Assembly (NCBI GenBank): GCA_963575745.1
Contig: CAUYUJ010016136.1
Coordinates: 185,883-249,882 of the forward strand
Direction: 5' to 3'
Source of the DNA: Prorocentrum cordatum
Lineage: Eukaryota > Sar > Dinophyceae > Prorocentrales > Prorocentraceae
DNA length: 64,000 nucleotides
The number at the start of each line of letters is the position of its first letter. The first letter of the stretch is position 1. Under the pieces are notes generated by a model. The model had not been told where the DNA came from, searched no databases, and saw nothing but the letters and a program-made list of their open reading frames with translations. Below, piece by piece: positions 41,539 through 52,469 of the stretch. The translations under genes were made by a program, and so were the position numbers.

Positions 41539-41707
41539 CATCGGATGACCGACCCCGATCCCCATGAGCGTGGCCTGGGCCGCATTGGCCGATTCACCCC
41601 CATAGACGGGGATATCGGCCGTTCCCTCTGGGTTCGAAGGGTCTATCCCCAACTGGAGTGCTGAGATGGTGGGGTTCTGGATAGGGATGAGGATAGGGAT
41701 CAGCCGA
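41539..41707. mobile_element. MITE family C, diverged copy
   Basis: GCGTGGCCTGGGCC.CATTGGCCG, ATAGACGGGGATATCGG, TATCCCCAACTGGAGTG in the family C order. Confidence 0.65.
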
Positions 41708-42654
41708 GGCCCCCTCTTCGCCTGCAAGCCGTCTCGCTCACTTCCACCCGCCCTCCCAACACATAAGTAACACCCGAGGGAATCTCAGCATATTGCTTAG
41801 GAACGCCAAGCATGCCTTGTGCGCCACGGGTTCCAGGTGCACCAGGCATCGTGGAGGCCCAAGCGAGCCAAACGCGCCAGGTGCGGCACGTGCTCCACGT
41901 TGAAGGAATATGCCCGACGATACTGAGTCTGGGGGGTCCCGGCCCCTGCGAAAGCCTCTGCGGCAAGCGCGCCAGCGACCCGGAGCTCAGCAGCAACCGC
42001 CGGCGCGCCGGGGGCAGCCGCGGCAGGCGTCGGCCGCGGCCAGCCCCGACGCCGCTGGCGACGGCGGCCATTGGGGAGGGGAGGGGAGGGCAGAGGGGAG
42101 GAGGGGGTAGAGAGATCGCTAGGGAAGGGAGTGGGGGATCGGAGCACATCAGCAACGGAAAGGAACAGGTCTTACATAACCTGGCGGCCCGCGGCTTCTG
42201 CGAGCCGCCAGCGCGGCACGCTCTCACGGGGGACATTACGCGGGCAGCTTACGCGCGATTGTTGGTGAAGACGACTCTTTTTTGTTGCGTCGCTCACATG
42301 TTGGAAAAATGCTTCCATACCTTGCATGCACATGAACAATTATCAATTTGGCTCAGAAGAGTCCCGCAAAGGACCAACTGTCAGCCTGCAGGGGATGAGG
42401 CCTGGGGCGAGAGTGGCTTTATCGACCTCCATGAGCCAGGGGGGAGGGCGAGCCAGGAACCATACCCCGACATCAATGTTTTTCACATCGTCGACCCCCA
42501 GGGGTCTCGACCCATTCGCTGGGACTGGTTCTTCGTCCCGAGTGGCTTTTTCAGGGCCCTGCTGGCCCGTCAAAGGGCCCCCAGACGACCAGGAACGGCC
42601 GAATGCCTCCGCAGTGCTCTGCTTGCTGCAGCGACACAGGCACGTCTGTGGAGC
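41708..42654. other. No convincing gene
   Basis: Frames on both strands overlap. A few short mixed-composition peptides are possible but none is recognised. Confidence 0.4.
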
Positions 42655-43315
42655 CAGGAGGGAGGACGAGGAGGACGAGGAGATCGAGAACAGGGAGGGG
42701 AAGCGTGCCGTGCCCGCGAAGGGCCTGATGACGACGATGATGATGGTGACTGGTGTGTGGGGGAGGACGAGGAGGAGGAGGAGGAGGACGAGGAGGAGGA
42801 GGTGGAGAAGAAGGACGAGGACGAGGAGGAGGACGAGGAGGAGGAGGAGGAGGACGAGAAGGAGGACGAGGAGGAGGACGAGGAGGAGGACGAGGAGGAG
42901 GACGAGGAGGAGGACGAGGCGGAGGACGAGGAGGACGAAGAGGAGGAGGACGAGGACAGGACGAGGAGGACGAAGAGGAGGAGGACGAGGACGAGGAGGA
43001 GGAGGAGGAGGAGGAGGAGGAGGGGGGAGGAGGACGAGGAGGACGAGGACAGGGAGGGGAAGCGTGCCGTGTCCGCGGAGGGCCGCGCACCGCCCCGCCC
43101 CCCCCCCCTCGCGGGCTGAATGGGGGCGGCCGCCTCTCCTTGGCCTGGAGCCGCAGGGGGGGCGGGCGGGAGGTCGAGGCGGCGGGAGGTCAGGGCTCGT
43201 CCTCGTCCTCCTCCTTATCCTTCTCGTCCTCCGCCTCCTCGTCCTCGTATTACTCCTCGTCCTCCTCCCCCTCCTCTTCCTCCTCCTCCTCCTCCTCCTC
43301 CTCCTCCTCCTCCGG
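42655..43315. repeat. GGA/GAC then CTC/TCC microsatellite block
   Basis: GAGGAGGAC-type repeats 42,655-43,030, GC-rich insert, then CTC 43,195-43,315. It gives Glu/Asp, Arg or Gly homopolymers. Confidence 0.9.
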
Positions 43316-43944
43316 GGAGGGCGAGGCAGAGCGCAGCGGAGATCTCGGCAGCAGTTCGAGTGACGACGACAGAGTGCGCCTTGGTGCTGTTCGAGTAGGA
43401 GATCGGCTACATGATGCATGTGCCCCCAGATTGGGTTTCTGTTCGTAGGACCTAAGAACAGATGTTCGTAGATACGCGAACAGTCTGCGCCTTGGTTTGT
43501 AGACTCGACGGGTAACCAACCCTGTAGCCGATCTCCAACTCGAACTCTCATCATGGCGGCAACTGCCAGTGCCGCTAGTTGCCGCTGGTGCTGCGCAAGG
43601 CGAGACCGCGGAGCGCCCGAGCGAGCCCCTGATGGCCCACCAAGCCCTGGGCCCATCATCAGCCTTTTGGCGAATCTCGAAGGGCGGCGTGGAGGGATGG
43701 GGAGGAGGATCGCGTCGCCGCAATTCGAGGGCCCTGACATGGGGCCCAGGCCGATCAGTGGGAGGGGCGCGCGAGGCCGAACCAAGAGTGGGATTCAAGT
43801 GTAATTTTCGGGGGCACCACCACGCTAGATTCGTTCAGGCACGCCCACAACGGCTGTCCCAAAACGACCATGCCCAAAACGACCGCGCTACATTCGCTCA
43901 GACATGCTCAGCGTACTCAATAGAGGCCTCCAAGATGGCGTCCG
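43316..43944. other. No gene seen; short inverted repeat
   Basis: GAGTAGGAGATCGGCTACA (about 43,394) and TGTAGCCGATCTCCAACTC (about 43,521) are inverted complements 110 bp apart, suggesting a small hairpin element of about 146 bp. Confidence 0.5.
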
Positions 43945-44085
43945 AGTAGATGAAGTTGGGAGATCGCGCCGAATCGCCGATACATCGGCGACCAAGCGGC
44001 GACGTCCGCGTGGATAAAACCAGGCTCCATATAGAACCGTATCGGCGATGCCTTGCCGATAAACCGGAATCCTCTGACCTCATCT
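43945..44085. mobile_element. MITE family H, diverged copy
   Basis: GTAGATGAAGTTGGGAGATC...ATCGCCGATACATCGGCGA and the inverse CATCTGC end; similar to 41,343-41,479. Confidence 0.65.
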
Positions 44086-44523
44086 GCTTCCACCCCCTCG
44101 TGCCGCGAAAGGGAACAGCACAACAACACATATGTTTTGCCATTTTGGCCTCTGGCGGCCCTTACCGGGCCCAAAAGACCGTGAGACAATGTCGGAATCC
44201 AAGGCCGGCCCTGAGGAAAGAGTCGGGACTTCGGGGGACCCGTGCTGCAACAAAAAACAGGACGTCGCATGTCAGGGGGTTAGGACGAATACGAAGTCAT
44301 GATTCGATTGGCTCAGGATGCGTTCCAGGAGTGCCAACGAGAATGATTTCGTGTTGCGATTGGCTCAAAATGCGTTCCAGGAGTCGTGGAGGATCTACCT
44401 GCCCTCGTCTCTGCAGCACGCGTGCAACATGATGGTGATAATTGGGAGAGATCGGGGGCATCTTGGAGCGCATCCTTCCCATGTTTTCGTGGCGATGTTC
44501 ACCGCCCTGGGGCCCGGCGAGGT

Positions 44524-44734
44524 CCCCCAGAGTTAAGTCGGGCCTGTCCCCCGACAGGGGGATTTTCGACGAAAGATAAAACATACCCCCAAAATAATCG
44601 AAAAATGCTCAACAAATAGCCAGGGGTATTTTTTTTGAGTATGATTTGGCATTTTTGGGGTATTTTCTTGGGTACTTTATTTTTCGTCGAAAATCCCCCC
44701 GCTGTAGGGGGACACGCCCGACATAACCCCAGAG
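44524..44734. mobile_element. MITE family B with perfect 8-bp target duplication
   Basis: Body 44,532-44,726; ends TTAAGTCGGGCCTGTCCCCC and ...GACACGCCCGACATAA with inverted repeats extending through GGGGGATTTTCGACGAAA. Flanks CCCCAGAG on both sides. Confidence 0.9.
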
Positions 44735-44937
44735 GCAGAGCATAGCAGCAGAGACCTCGCGCCGCGACCTTTGCCACGACGCGGACACGCCCGAGTTTCT
44801 GCGGCCCAAGTCTCGTGCTGGCCGCAGGGCGCGCGCGCCGCTTTCCGCTGCGGCCGGCCGACGGCCGCTGCACCATTATTGGAGTCTCGGCAATGGGCAC
44901 CGACGCCAAGGGCTATATCGGCCGTGGGGGAGGACGA

Positions 44938-45135
44938 TCCTAGATTTATGTCGGGCCTGTCCCCCTCCAGGGTGATTTTCGGCGAAAAATAAAAAACATA
45001 TACACCAAAAAGGTAGAACAATACTAAACAAATCCCCCGACTATGCTTGGACTAGTTTTATATTTTTGGCGTATTTTTTTATATATTTCATCGAAAATCC
45101 CCCTGTAGGGGGACAGGCCCGACATAATCCTAGAT
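44938..45135. mobile_element. MITE family B, neighbour copy, perfect 8-bp target duplication
   Basis: Body 44,946-45,127; ends TTATGTCGGGCCTGTCCCCC and its complement. Flanks TCCTAGAT on both sides. It lies 200 bp from the previous copy. Confidence 0.9.
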
Positions 45136-46338
45136 GTTGGTTTGGGTTGTCATCTTCCGGCCACCTACGAAACCCAAATCGGACCGACGGGGCTGAACGC
45201 TCCACTCACTGTTCGTGGGTGCGTGCTGAAGTGGGGTTCCGAGTCGCGAATTATTCTCGTTTGTTTCTTGTCGTCGTCCCGCCCGCGACACGCCCCGCGA
45301 TCCATCCGCGCCCCGCCCCGCGACCCACCCTCGACCCATGCGGCGAGCCACCCGCGACCCACCCGTGACCCATCCTTTTTTTTGCAAGCCGAAAGGGGCC
45401 CGGTGGCAAAAGAGGAAAAAAGACAACGACGAAAAAACGACACGACAAAGGCTACGAAGGGCAGAGGCGGAGGGAGGGAGGAAGAGCGGGCGCGGTCCGC
45501 CCGCCAGGCGCGCAGCGCAAAGGCGGGCCAACGGCCTCGCGGAGCCCCACGCTCCGTCCACGCGGCCAGGCCGCTCTCGCTGCGCGACTGCCGCGCGCGC
45601 GCCTCAGAAGGCGTTCGCGGCCTCGCGAACGGCCAACGCAGCGGGTCCCAACGCGGTTGGCTCAACAACCGTTGCCTTCTCGAGCATGCGCGCCACTTGG
45701 GCCCCAGCACCGCTCCACACGCCTCCGCACGCGTTCGCAGCGCGTCCGCCGCCCTGGCCCCAGCGCGAGGCCCAGCAAAGCGCCGCGGCTGCGTCGGGGG
45801 CGCCCCCGCCAGCAGCTGACCACCGTCGCTGCGGCGCCGCCAACGCCGCGGGGACCGCGCTGGCCGCCGCGCCGCCGGCAGCAGGAACACAGCCGCCGCC
45901 GAGCGCCCCCCTCGGGCAGCGCCGCCGCCCGCGCCGCGCCTCCCGAAGTGAGCGCTGGCCCGCGCTGGTGCCGGCGGGTCGCCTCTGCGGCCACGCTGGC
46001 GCCAGCGGCGGCGGATCGCCTGGCGCCAGCAGCGCCAGCAGCCGGAGTCCCCGTCGCTGCTGACGCCCCTGTCTGACCGCAGTAAGCAATTGAGAACCCC
46101 CCCAGGGTTATCGTGAACACCGCACCATAATAAAACAATTCTTGGGGGCGGTTTCCGCGGAACGACATCTTTAGCACCGCGCAGAAGAAAGGAAACTCAA
46201 TAATTCCCGCGCCTGGGCTCGACCGGTATCCCAATCGGCATATGTAGGATTCCTACATGCAACGCAACAGAGGCATCATAATCAGCATCATCAGAACCAC
46301 ACGGAGGCCAGATTGCGAGACTGTTTCGGGCGGTTTCC
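45136..46338. other. No convincing gene; GC-rich
   Basis: CGACCCACCC-type repeats at 45,290-45,370, then very GC-rich sequence with open frames on both strands. Nothing recognised. Confidence 0.4.
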
Positions 46339-47268
46339 TTATTTCGGCGGGCAGACTCGTCTGCGTTCAAAGCAGGCTACGAGGTGCCAGGGTAGCGCTT
46401 CCAGGTTGCTGGAACATAATACTTCCGCCGGAGAGGGCGGGACTCTTAATTGCCTCTCCGGGTTAACTACCGCAGCCGCCTGGTCTCCGGCTGCGCCCCC
46501 GATCGCCCGAGGCGGCGAAGGCACCTCGAGGCCGCTGTCGACTCCGTCGTCGGCATCCGCCAAACGGCGGTCGGGGGAGCGCACCCCCGAGGCTCTCACC
46601 GCCGCCAGCGGTGTCGCCGCCCGCTCGAGCAGCCGGGCGAATTCCTCCAGCGACGCGTACTTTTGCTCGATGGCACAGTCGCCCTCGTCGAGCTGCGCCG
46701 TCGCCAGGGGCCCCGGCCGGTCAGCGGCGTTAGCGCCGCAGCGGGGGCTCGCGGGCGCTAGGCGTTGGCCTCCTCCAGGCCCTTGGAGACCCGCCTGCTG
46801 CAGCGCCAGAATTGCCACGCCTGCCGTGCTGGCTGCCCGGGTCGCCTCCAGCGGCGCCGTCGCCTCGCTGCTGCTGGCGCGGCCGCGCTGCTGGAGCTGG
46901 CAACGCGCCCAAATTTCCGCCCGCGTGGGGTGCGCACGCGCGCCCCCCTGCCGAGCCCGCTGGCGTTGTCGCGACCTGCATCGCCCGCACCTCGCCCCCC
47001 CCGTAGTGGCTGCAGCTGCAGCTGCAGGCGCCGCGGGTCGCCGCCGCCAGGGGGTGCACGCTGCTGGCGGGGCTGGTGAAGGCCGGCGGGCGGGCGAGAG
47101 GACCGCCCCCGCGGCGGCTGGGCTGCGCGGTCGGCGGCGCCCCGCCCAGTCAGCAGCGTCTCGCTGAGGAGCCCTGCGCGCCGCACTGCGGCTGTGCCTG
47201 CGGCGGCGCCCCGTCTGTGCCGCCGGCTCCCCATCGCCGCACGGCCGCGGGGCCGAGCATCCGTCGCC
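46339..47268 (-). CDS. Possible unrecognised protein-coding frame in a GC-rich island
   Basis: Minus-strand frame open for about 310 codons. The 5' two thirds are Arg/Ala/Pro-rich, as expected by chance at this GC. The last third is more protein-like (AIEQKYASLEEFARLLERAA; NLEALPWHLVACFERRRVC). No family, no clear start; competing frames of similar length exist. Probably chance, but worth a transcript check. Confidence 0.2.
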   Translation of the reverse strand, partial: GDGCSAPRPCGDGEPAAQTGRRRRHSRSAARRAPQRDAADWAGRRRPRSPAAAGAVLSPARRPSPAPPAACTPWRRRPAAPAAAAAATTGGARCGRCRSRQRQRARQGGARAHPTRAEIWARCQLQQRGRASSSEATAPLEATRAASTAGVAILALQQAGLQGPGGGQRLAPASPRCGANAADRPGPLATAQLDEGDCAIEQKYASLEEFARLLERAATPLAAVRASGVRSPDRRLADADDGVDSGLEVPSPPRAIGGAAGDQAAAVVNPERQLRVPPSPAEVLCSSNLEALPWHLVACFERRRVCPPK

Positions 47269-47539
47269 TCAAAGGCCGGCGCGCCCCCTTTGCGGCGCGC
47301 TCGGCTTCCCAAGGCCGCAGCCCAGCGGGGGCTGCCGGCGCGGCCGCCCCTGCGCTTGCGCTGCAGCCCCACTCCCGGGATGCCATGGAGTGGCCGAGCT
47401 GGACGGCGCTGACCTGACCTGCCATTCCCAACCTGCCAGCAGACACGGGAGGCAGACCCACATCCGCACACCTTGCGCCGCACGCGCCCGACCAGCCGCG
47501 ACGCCCCGTCGGCGCTGCGCGCGCTGGGGCGGATCGCGT

Positions 47540-48053
47540 GGAATGCCCCTGAGGGTCATTCCGTGCGAGCGGGCTCGCTGCTGCCGATAGCTGTTGGAAT
47601 TCCAACTTTTAGGTGGGACCCCCTGGGGCCACAGGGGAGGTCCCTTCCGCGCGAGCGGGCTCGCATGGAATGCACCTGAGGGTCATTCCGTTCGAGCGGG
47701 CTCGCTGGTGCCGATAGCCGTTGGAATTCCAACTTTTAGGTGGGACCCCCTGGGGCCACAGGGGAGGTCCCTTCCGCGCGAGCGGGCTCGCATGGAATGC
47801 ACCTGAGGGTCATTCCGTTCGAGCGGGCTCGCTGGTGCCGATAGCCGTTGGAATTCCAACTTTTAGGTGGGACCCCCTGGGGCCACAGGGGAGGTCCCTT
47901 CCGCGCGAGCGGGCTCGCATGGAATGCACCTGAGGGTCATTCCGTTCGAGCGGGCTCGCTGGTGCCGATAGCCGTTGGAATTCCAACGGTTAGTTGGTAC
48001 CCCCTAAGGGCCACAGGGGAGGTCCCTTCCGCGCGAGCGGGCTCACATGGAAT
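47540..48053. repeat. 127-bp tandem array, four units
   Basis: Units start at 47,540, 47,667, 47,794 and 47,921 (GGAATGC.CCTGAGGGTCAT ... GGGACCCCCTGGGGCCACAG ... GCGCGAGCGGGCTCGC). The middle units are nearly identical; the first and last differ more, as in recent unequal exchange. 127 is not a multiple of three, so the repeated 70-codon frames are artefacts. Confidence 0.95.
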
Positions 48054-48069
48054 GCCCGAGGATGATGAT

Positions 48070-48195
48070 CATGATGTGTGTGTGTGTGTGTTTGTGTTTG
48101 TGTTTGTGTTTGTGTTTGTGTTTGTGTTTGTGTTTGTGTGTGTGTATGTTTGTGCGTGTGTGTGTGTATGTGTGTGTGTGTGTGACTGGGTGTGT
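48070..48195. repeat. TG / TTTGTG microsatellite
   Basis: TG dinucleotides with an inner TTTGTG hexamer array. Confidence 0.95.
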
Positions 48196-48304
48196 GGGTG
48201 TGGCCCGCGGCCGTCCAGAGAAAACAAGAACCCCACTTAGGATGTGGGGAACAACAAAACTCAGCCGAAGTCCAGCAAATCAGCGTTTAGGTCTAGCCAT
48301 GTTC

Positions 48305-48510
48305 TGCGGCGAGCGAGGGTGGGGAATTGAGAAGGAGAAAGGCCGTCTCAGGAGGCGGCGGGACTTCTCGGAAGCCCTCGCACCTTCTGAGATTTGTTTG
48401 TCTGGTCTTCCTTCGGGGACGACGTAGAAAGCGTCTCAGAAAGCCGGGGGACTTCCAGGACTTCTGAGAAGGCCCGCCCCTTCTCACTTCCCCCCCTCGT
48501 TCGCCGGCGA
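48305..48510. mobile_element. MITE family E copy
   Basis: Ends TGCGGCGAGCGAGGGTGGGG and CCCCCCTCGTTCGCCGGCG; centre CTTCTGAGATTTGTTTGTCT. Confidence 0.75.
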
Positions 48511-48715
48511 TCGGTGACAACTCACGGGTGCCTCCCATGCCATCTTGATGGCTCTCACGAACCAACGCTAACCGACGACTGCCGTGGCTCATCGACGCTG
48601 ATCGGCAATCTGACGGTGCGAGATCGATGCTTTCTTGTCGATTGCCAGACGCAAGCGCACGCTGGTGCACTCAGAATATGGAATTTCGAAGGCATACGAG
48701 GCTCACAGACATTCC
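48510..48715. repeat. Dispersed repeat family L, copy 2
   Basis: Homologous to 15,335-15,540. A diverged family C-like block follows at 48,775-48,960, and the sequence from there to 49,100 has no gene. Confidence 0.6.
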
Positions 48716-49104
48716 TACTGAACGCAGCCGCGGCGGGACGCGACTCCGCGGCCGCTTTTGAGCACCGCTTCGCCAGACCCTATCCCCACTGCCGTGGCTA
48801 TTGCCCCACTGGCCGACTAGCCCACCTAGCATGTGCCTTCGGGCTGCGCGGGGGCATATTCCCACCTGCAAGGTTGGGCTGATCGGGGTAAAATGCCATG
48901 GTCCAATGGGGATGGGAATCGGAAATTGGAAATTGAGGTCGAAAAGAAACGGATACGCCCCACTGGGAGATCGGTTTCGGTTCGGTGTTCGTGCCGTGCG
49001 TGCGAGGCGAAGCTGCGCGCGCGGGCGAGAGAAGTGACCCTGCCGTTGCCAGAGTGAAGTCAATGCAAACAACTATTCTCCGCCGCGTGGCGAATTTGGC
49101 CCGC

Positions 49105-49455
49105 GGTTGTCCCGCGGTTGTCCCGTGGGTGCCTCGTGGTTGTCCCGCGGTTGTCGCGTGGTTGGCTCGCCGCTGCCCCGATGATTGTTCCGACGGTTGT
49201 CCCAACGGTGGTCCCGATGAAAGACCCCAATGGTTGTCCTGATGGCGATCGCGGTGTCTGTCCTGGTGGTTGTCCCGATGGTTGTCCCGAAGGTTGTCCC
49301 TAGTGTGGTTCCGATGGTTGTCCAGATAGTTGTCCGGATGGTTGTCCCGATGGTTGTCCAGATGGTAGTCCCGATGGTTATCCCAATGGTTGTCCCGATG
49401 GTGGTTCCGATGGTTGTGGCATTGGTTGTCCTGGTGGTTGTCCCGATTGTTGTCC
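49105..49455. repeat. 12-bp tandem repeat GGTTGTCCCGAT
   Basis: About 25 imperfect 12-bp units; reads as Met-Val-Val-Pro repeats in one frame. Confidence 0.9.
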
Positions 49456-49929
49456 CGACTCCAACAACACCTGAACTATCGGCCCCTCGAGAATTCGGCC
49501 AGAATGCAGCAACAAACGCGTTAGTTGTCCCGATGGATGGAACATACGATCGACAAACAGGTAGTGGGATCGATCGATCGATAGTGATGTCAATCGAGAT
49601 GCCGATCGTGAGTTTGATGATGGTATCGCCATATAAATCCGCCGACCCTTCGGCGTATGGAAAACGCTGCCGCCGTCGTCGTCGTCGTCGTTGTCGTCGT
49701 CCCAGTCACTGGGTCCTCCTTCTCCAGCGCGCCAGCAACAGCGAAACCGAACCGAAACCTCAAACGCGCCAGCCAAAGCGAAACCAACCACCGAACTTGA
49801 GCCACGTCGCAGTTGATTCGAATGGGGACCCTTTCCCTTCTATCCTTTCCCCCTGGAGGGAGGTCCCCGGTCAGAATACCATCCTCCCGCGTGGGGTTCT
49901 CGGGCCCGAAAAACCAGGACAGATCGAGA
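49456..49929. other. No gene seen
   Basis: Contains a short CGT run (49,668-49,705) and a tandem-like GCGAAACCGAACCGAAACC / GCCAGCCAAAGCGAAACC. Confidence 0.5.
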
Positions 49930-50770
49930 GGCACCGAAAACGGTCCAAGAGGGCCACGAATCGCCAAACGATCGGCCGCAGACGCCACAGATGGCCTCCT
50001 CACTGCCCAAGTGGCTAACAAGAAGCTCGAAGAGGCCTCCAACAGCACACAAAGAGAGCCCCAACAAGCACACATCTTATGATTTCCGCTCAGTTCTTGG
50101 GCATTCTGGCGTTCTTGCCTTTTCTGTTTCCCGACGCTCCAGGGCGGCTCAACTACCACAAAAAATCGGCACCAGAGGCCCCCAAGAGGTTTCCAAGACG
50201 GACCCAAAACAGCCCAAGAGGGCCCCAAGACGGCTCTCTGGGCCTCCCAGGCGGCCCCAGAGGCCCCTAAGACGGCTCCAGGAGGGTGCCCACACGGAAG
50301 CCCGACCGAACAGTTCGAGTCCTCGGCCCCGAGAAGCTCCAAGATCGGGGGCGCGCAAACATGGATTAGCGATCCATGGATTTAGCGCGCGGTCACCAAA
50401 TTCATGGATCGGGGGAAGTGCCCTCCCCAAAATGCGGTCGGTGCCGCCTCTTTCGGTGGCGGAAATCCGCGATTTCCCATGGAAACGGAACCCGTCGCTA
50501 ATCCACGCCCCCTAGATACATGTTAGCGATCGCCTGACTTTCGGGGGGTCTGGGCCCGGGGGTCGCAAGCCGACCCCATAGAGCTTGGACGCGAATCGAG
50601 CCGTGGAGACGAAAAGCCCTCCAGAGGCCCAACCCGATCGCCTGACCCAAGAGGCCCCCACGAGGCCCCCACGAGGCCCCCAAGAGTCCCCCAGGAAGCC
50701 CGAACAGACCCCCAGACGGCTCCCAAGGAGGCCCCCTCGAAGCTCCCAGGGAGGCCCGCGAACTGCCCCC
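49930..50770. repeat. Family G degenerate repeat blocks
   Basis: CCAAGAGG/GACGGC units at 49,930-50,340 and 50,600-50,770. Between them 50,345-50,420 has ATGGATTAGCGATCCATGGA-like palindromes. Confidence 0.6.
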
Positions 50771-50844
50771 CCCCCCCCCCCCAGAGGCCTACGAGTGCGC
50801 TCCGACGAGGCCCCGCGAAGCCCTCCCTGAGGACTCTGCCCCGC

Positions 50845-50872
50845 GTCGTCGTCGTCGTCGTCGTCGTGGTTT

Positions 50873-50932
<60 letters not shown>

Positions 50933-51145
50933 TCGTCGTCGTCGTCTTCGTCGTCCTCTTCCTCTTCATCTTCCTCCTCCTCCTCCTCCTCCCTCCTCCT
51001 CCTCCTCCTCGTCCTCGCTCTCTCCCTCCTCCTCCTCCTCCTCCTCCTCCTCCTCCTCCTCCTCCTCCTCCTCCTCCTCCTCCTCCTCCTCCTCCTCCTC
51101 CCCCTACTCCTCCCCCTCCTCCTCCTCCTCCTCCTCGTCCTCCTC
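50845..51145. repeat. GTC then TCC microsatellite
   Basis: CGT/GTC to about 50,965 then TCC to 51,145. Confidence 0.95.
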
Positions 51146-51358
51146 CTGCTCCTGATGCACGGCGGCCGCTCGCGACGGCGCGGCGGCCCCGTGGCGACCG
51201 GGGCGCCCAGGGCGCCCGCGAGGGGCGCCGCCGCGGGGGCTTCTCGCGGCCGGGGCGCGCGGCTCAGCCCTCCGTCGGGGGCATCGCGGCGTCCTCCGCA
51301 GGAGAGGGATTTACCGCCGCCGTCGTCGTCGCCGTCGCCGTCGCGTGGGGCCGTTGAA

Positions 51359-51661
51359 TATCGTTCACTACAGATTTCGTAATAAAAGGGAGGGGGTCTG
51401 GACCCTCCAAGACAAGCCATTTCAGACCCCCCCCGTGGGAGAACCCTCAAAAACATCGTCCCCAGACCCCCCCAGGCCCTCCAGGATAGCCTGGAAAAGA
51501 CCCCCCCCGAAATGAGACCCCCCTCCCTTTATTACGAAATCTGGAGTAACCGATCCCCATCCCCAGCGGCGTGGCCTGGGCCCCATTGGCCGATTTACCC
51601 CCCTAGATGGGGACATAGGTCGTTCCCTTCGGGTTTCGAGGGGTGTATCCCCAACTGGGGT
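51359..51661. mobile_element. MITE family C copy interrupted by another inverted-repeat element
   Basis: TATCGTT (51,359-51,365) and TAACCGATCC (from 51,547) are the two parts of the family C end. Removing 51,366-51,546 restores TATCGTTTAACCGATCC exactly. The inserted 181-bp element has ends CAGATTTCGTAATAAAAGGG and CCCTTTATTACGAAATCTG (about 28-bp inverted repeats). The family C core continues to 51,661. Confidence 0.8.
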
Positions 51662-51819
51662 TTACCAGCCTCGAGCGGATCCCTATCCCTAAGATTGGCA
51701 CGCCAAGAGGCGATGACAATCTTGGGGATTCGCCCTCAGAAAATAAGGGAATCCCTAAGATTGGCATCGTGATGAGGAGGTGCCCAGCATAGGCATAGGG
51801 ATATGTTCCAGGCTGGTAA
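51662..51819. mobile_element. MITE family D copy abutting C
   Basis: Ends TTACCAGCCTCGAGCGGATC and ATATGTTCCAGGCTGGTAA; 158 bp, same as 30,832-30,989. Confidence 0.8.
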
Positions 51820-51833
51820 GCGATGGGCGGCGA

Positions 51834-52008
51834 GCCTAGAGTTCAGTCGGGCCTGTCCCTCTACAGGGGGAATCTTCAAGAATAGGCAAAACAAATAGTA
51901 TAGGAACGCTGTTTGACGATCTTTGCATATGTTTGATGTGTTTTGCATATGTTTTGTGTTTCATCCAAACTCCGCCTGTAGGGGGACACGCCCGACCTAA
52001 GCCTAGGG
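51834..52008. mobile_element. MITE family B copy, 7/8-bp target duplication
   Basis: Body 51,842-52,000; ends TTCAGTCGGGCCTGTCCCTC and GGACACGCCCGACCTAA. Flanks GCCTAGAG / GCCTAGGG. Confidence 0.8.
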
Positions 52009-52192
52009 GGGAAGTACGAAGGGGTGGGCCTTCTCAAAGGCTCGGGAGTCCCCCCAGTCTTCTGAAAGGTGCTCTACGCCTTCACTGACGACGCCGGGAA
52101 CTGCTCAGACGGCCAGAGGGCTTCTGAGAAGCCCCGCCGCCTTCTGAGAGAGAGGGCCTCCTCCCTCTTACTTCTTCCCCTCGCTCGCCGCA
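52008..52192. mobile_element. MITE family E copy abutting B
   Basis: GGGGGGAAGTACGAAGGGGT ... GCCTTCTGAGAG ... TTCTTCCCCTCGCTCGCCG. The left terminus seems cut at the B insertion. Confidence 0.6.
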
Positions 52193-52469
52193 GAGAGTCA
52201 GGGCACGATTGGGTCTGAGTGCGGGCGAGACAGAGTCCGAACGGCTCTGCACAAAGTTGCACGAATCTTAGCGTGACGAGTCTGAGTAGATATGGTTGGA
52301 GGTCAGAATATGTTTCGGTGCACGTGTGGAAGAATGTCAACGTCTGCCTGGTCGGGTTTGAAATTTCCTAAGCCGCCCCACCCTCAACTGGCACCCAGTC
52401 ACATGCATCGCCCCCTCTTCCCGAGGCCATGAACCCTAGCAAAATACAACATGCTCGCGCTCCCGAGGC

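Noticed and set aside
42655-43315. Acidic Glu/Asp-rich protein
   Set aside because: GGA/GAC microsatellite translation.
44140-44160. Third spliced-leader relict (GCCATTTTGGCCTC)
   Set aside because: Only the inner CCATTTTGG matches; neither the CCGTAG start nor the CTCAAG end is present.
47594-48240. Repeated 70-codon frames
   Set aside because: Artefact of the 127-bp tandem unit; each copy starts at the same repeat position.
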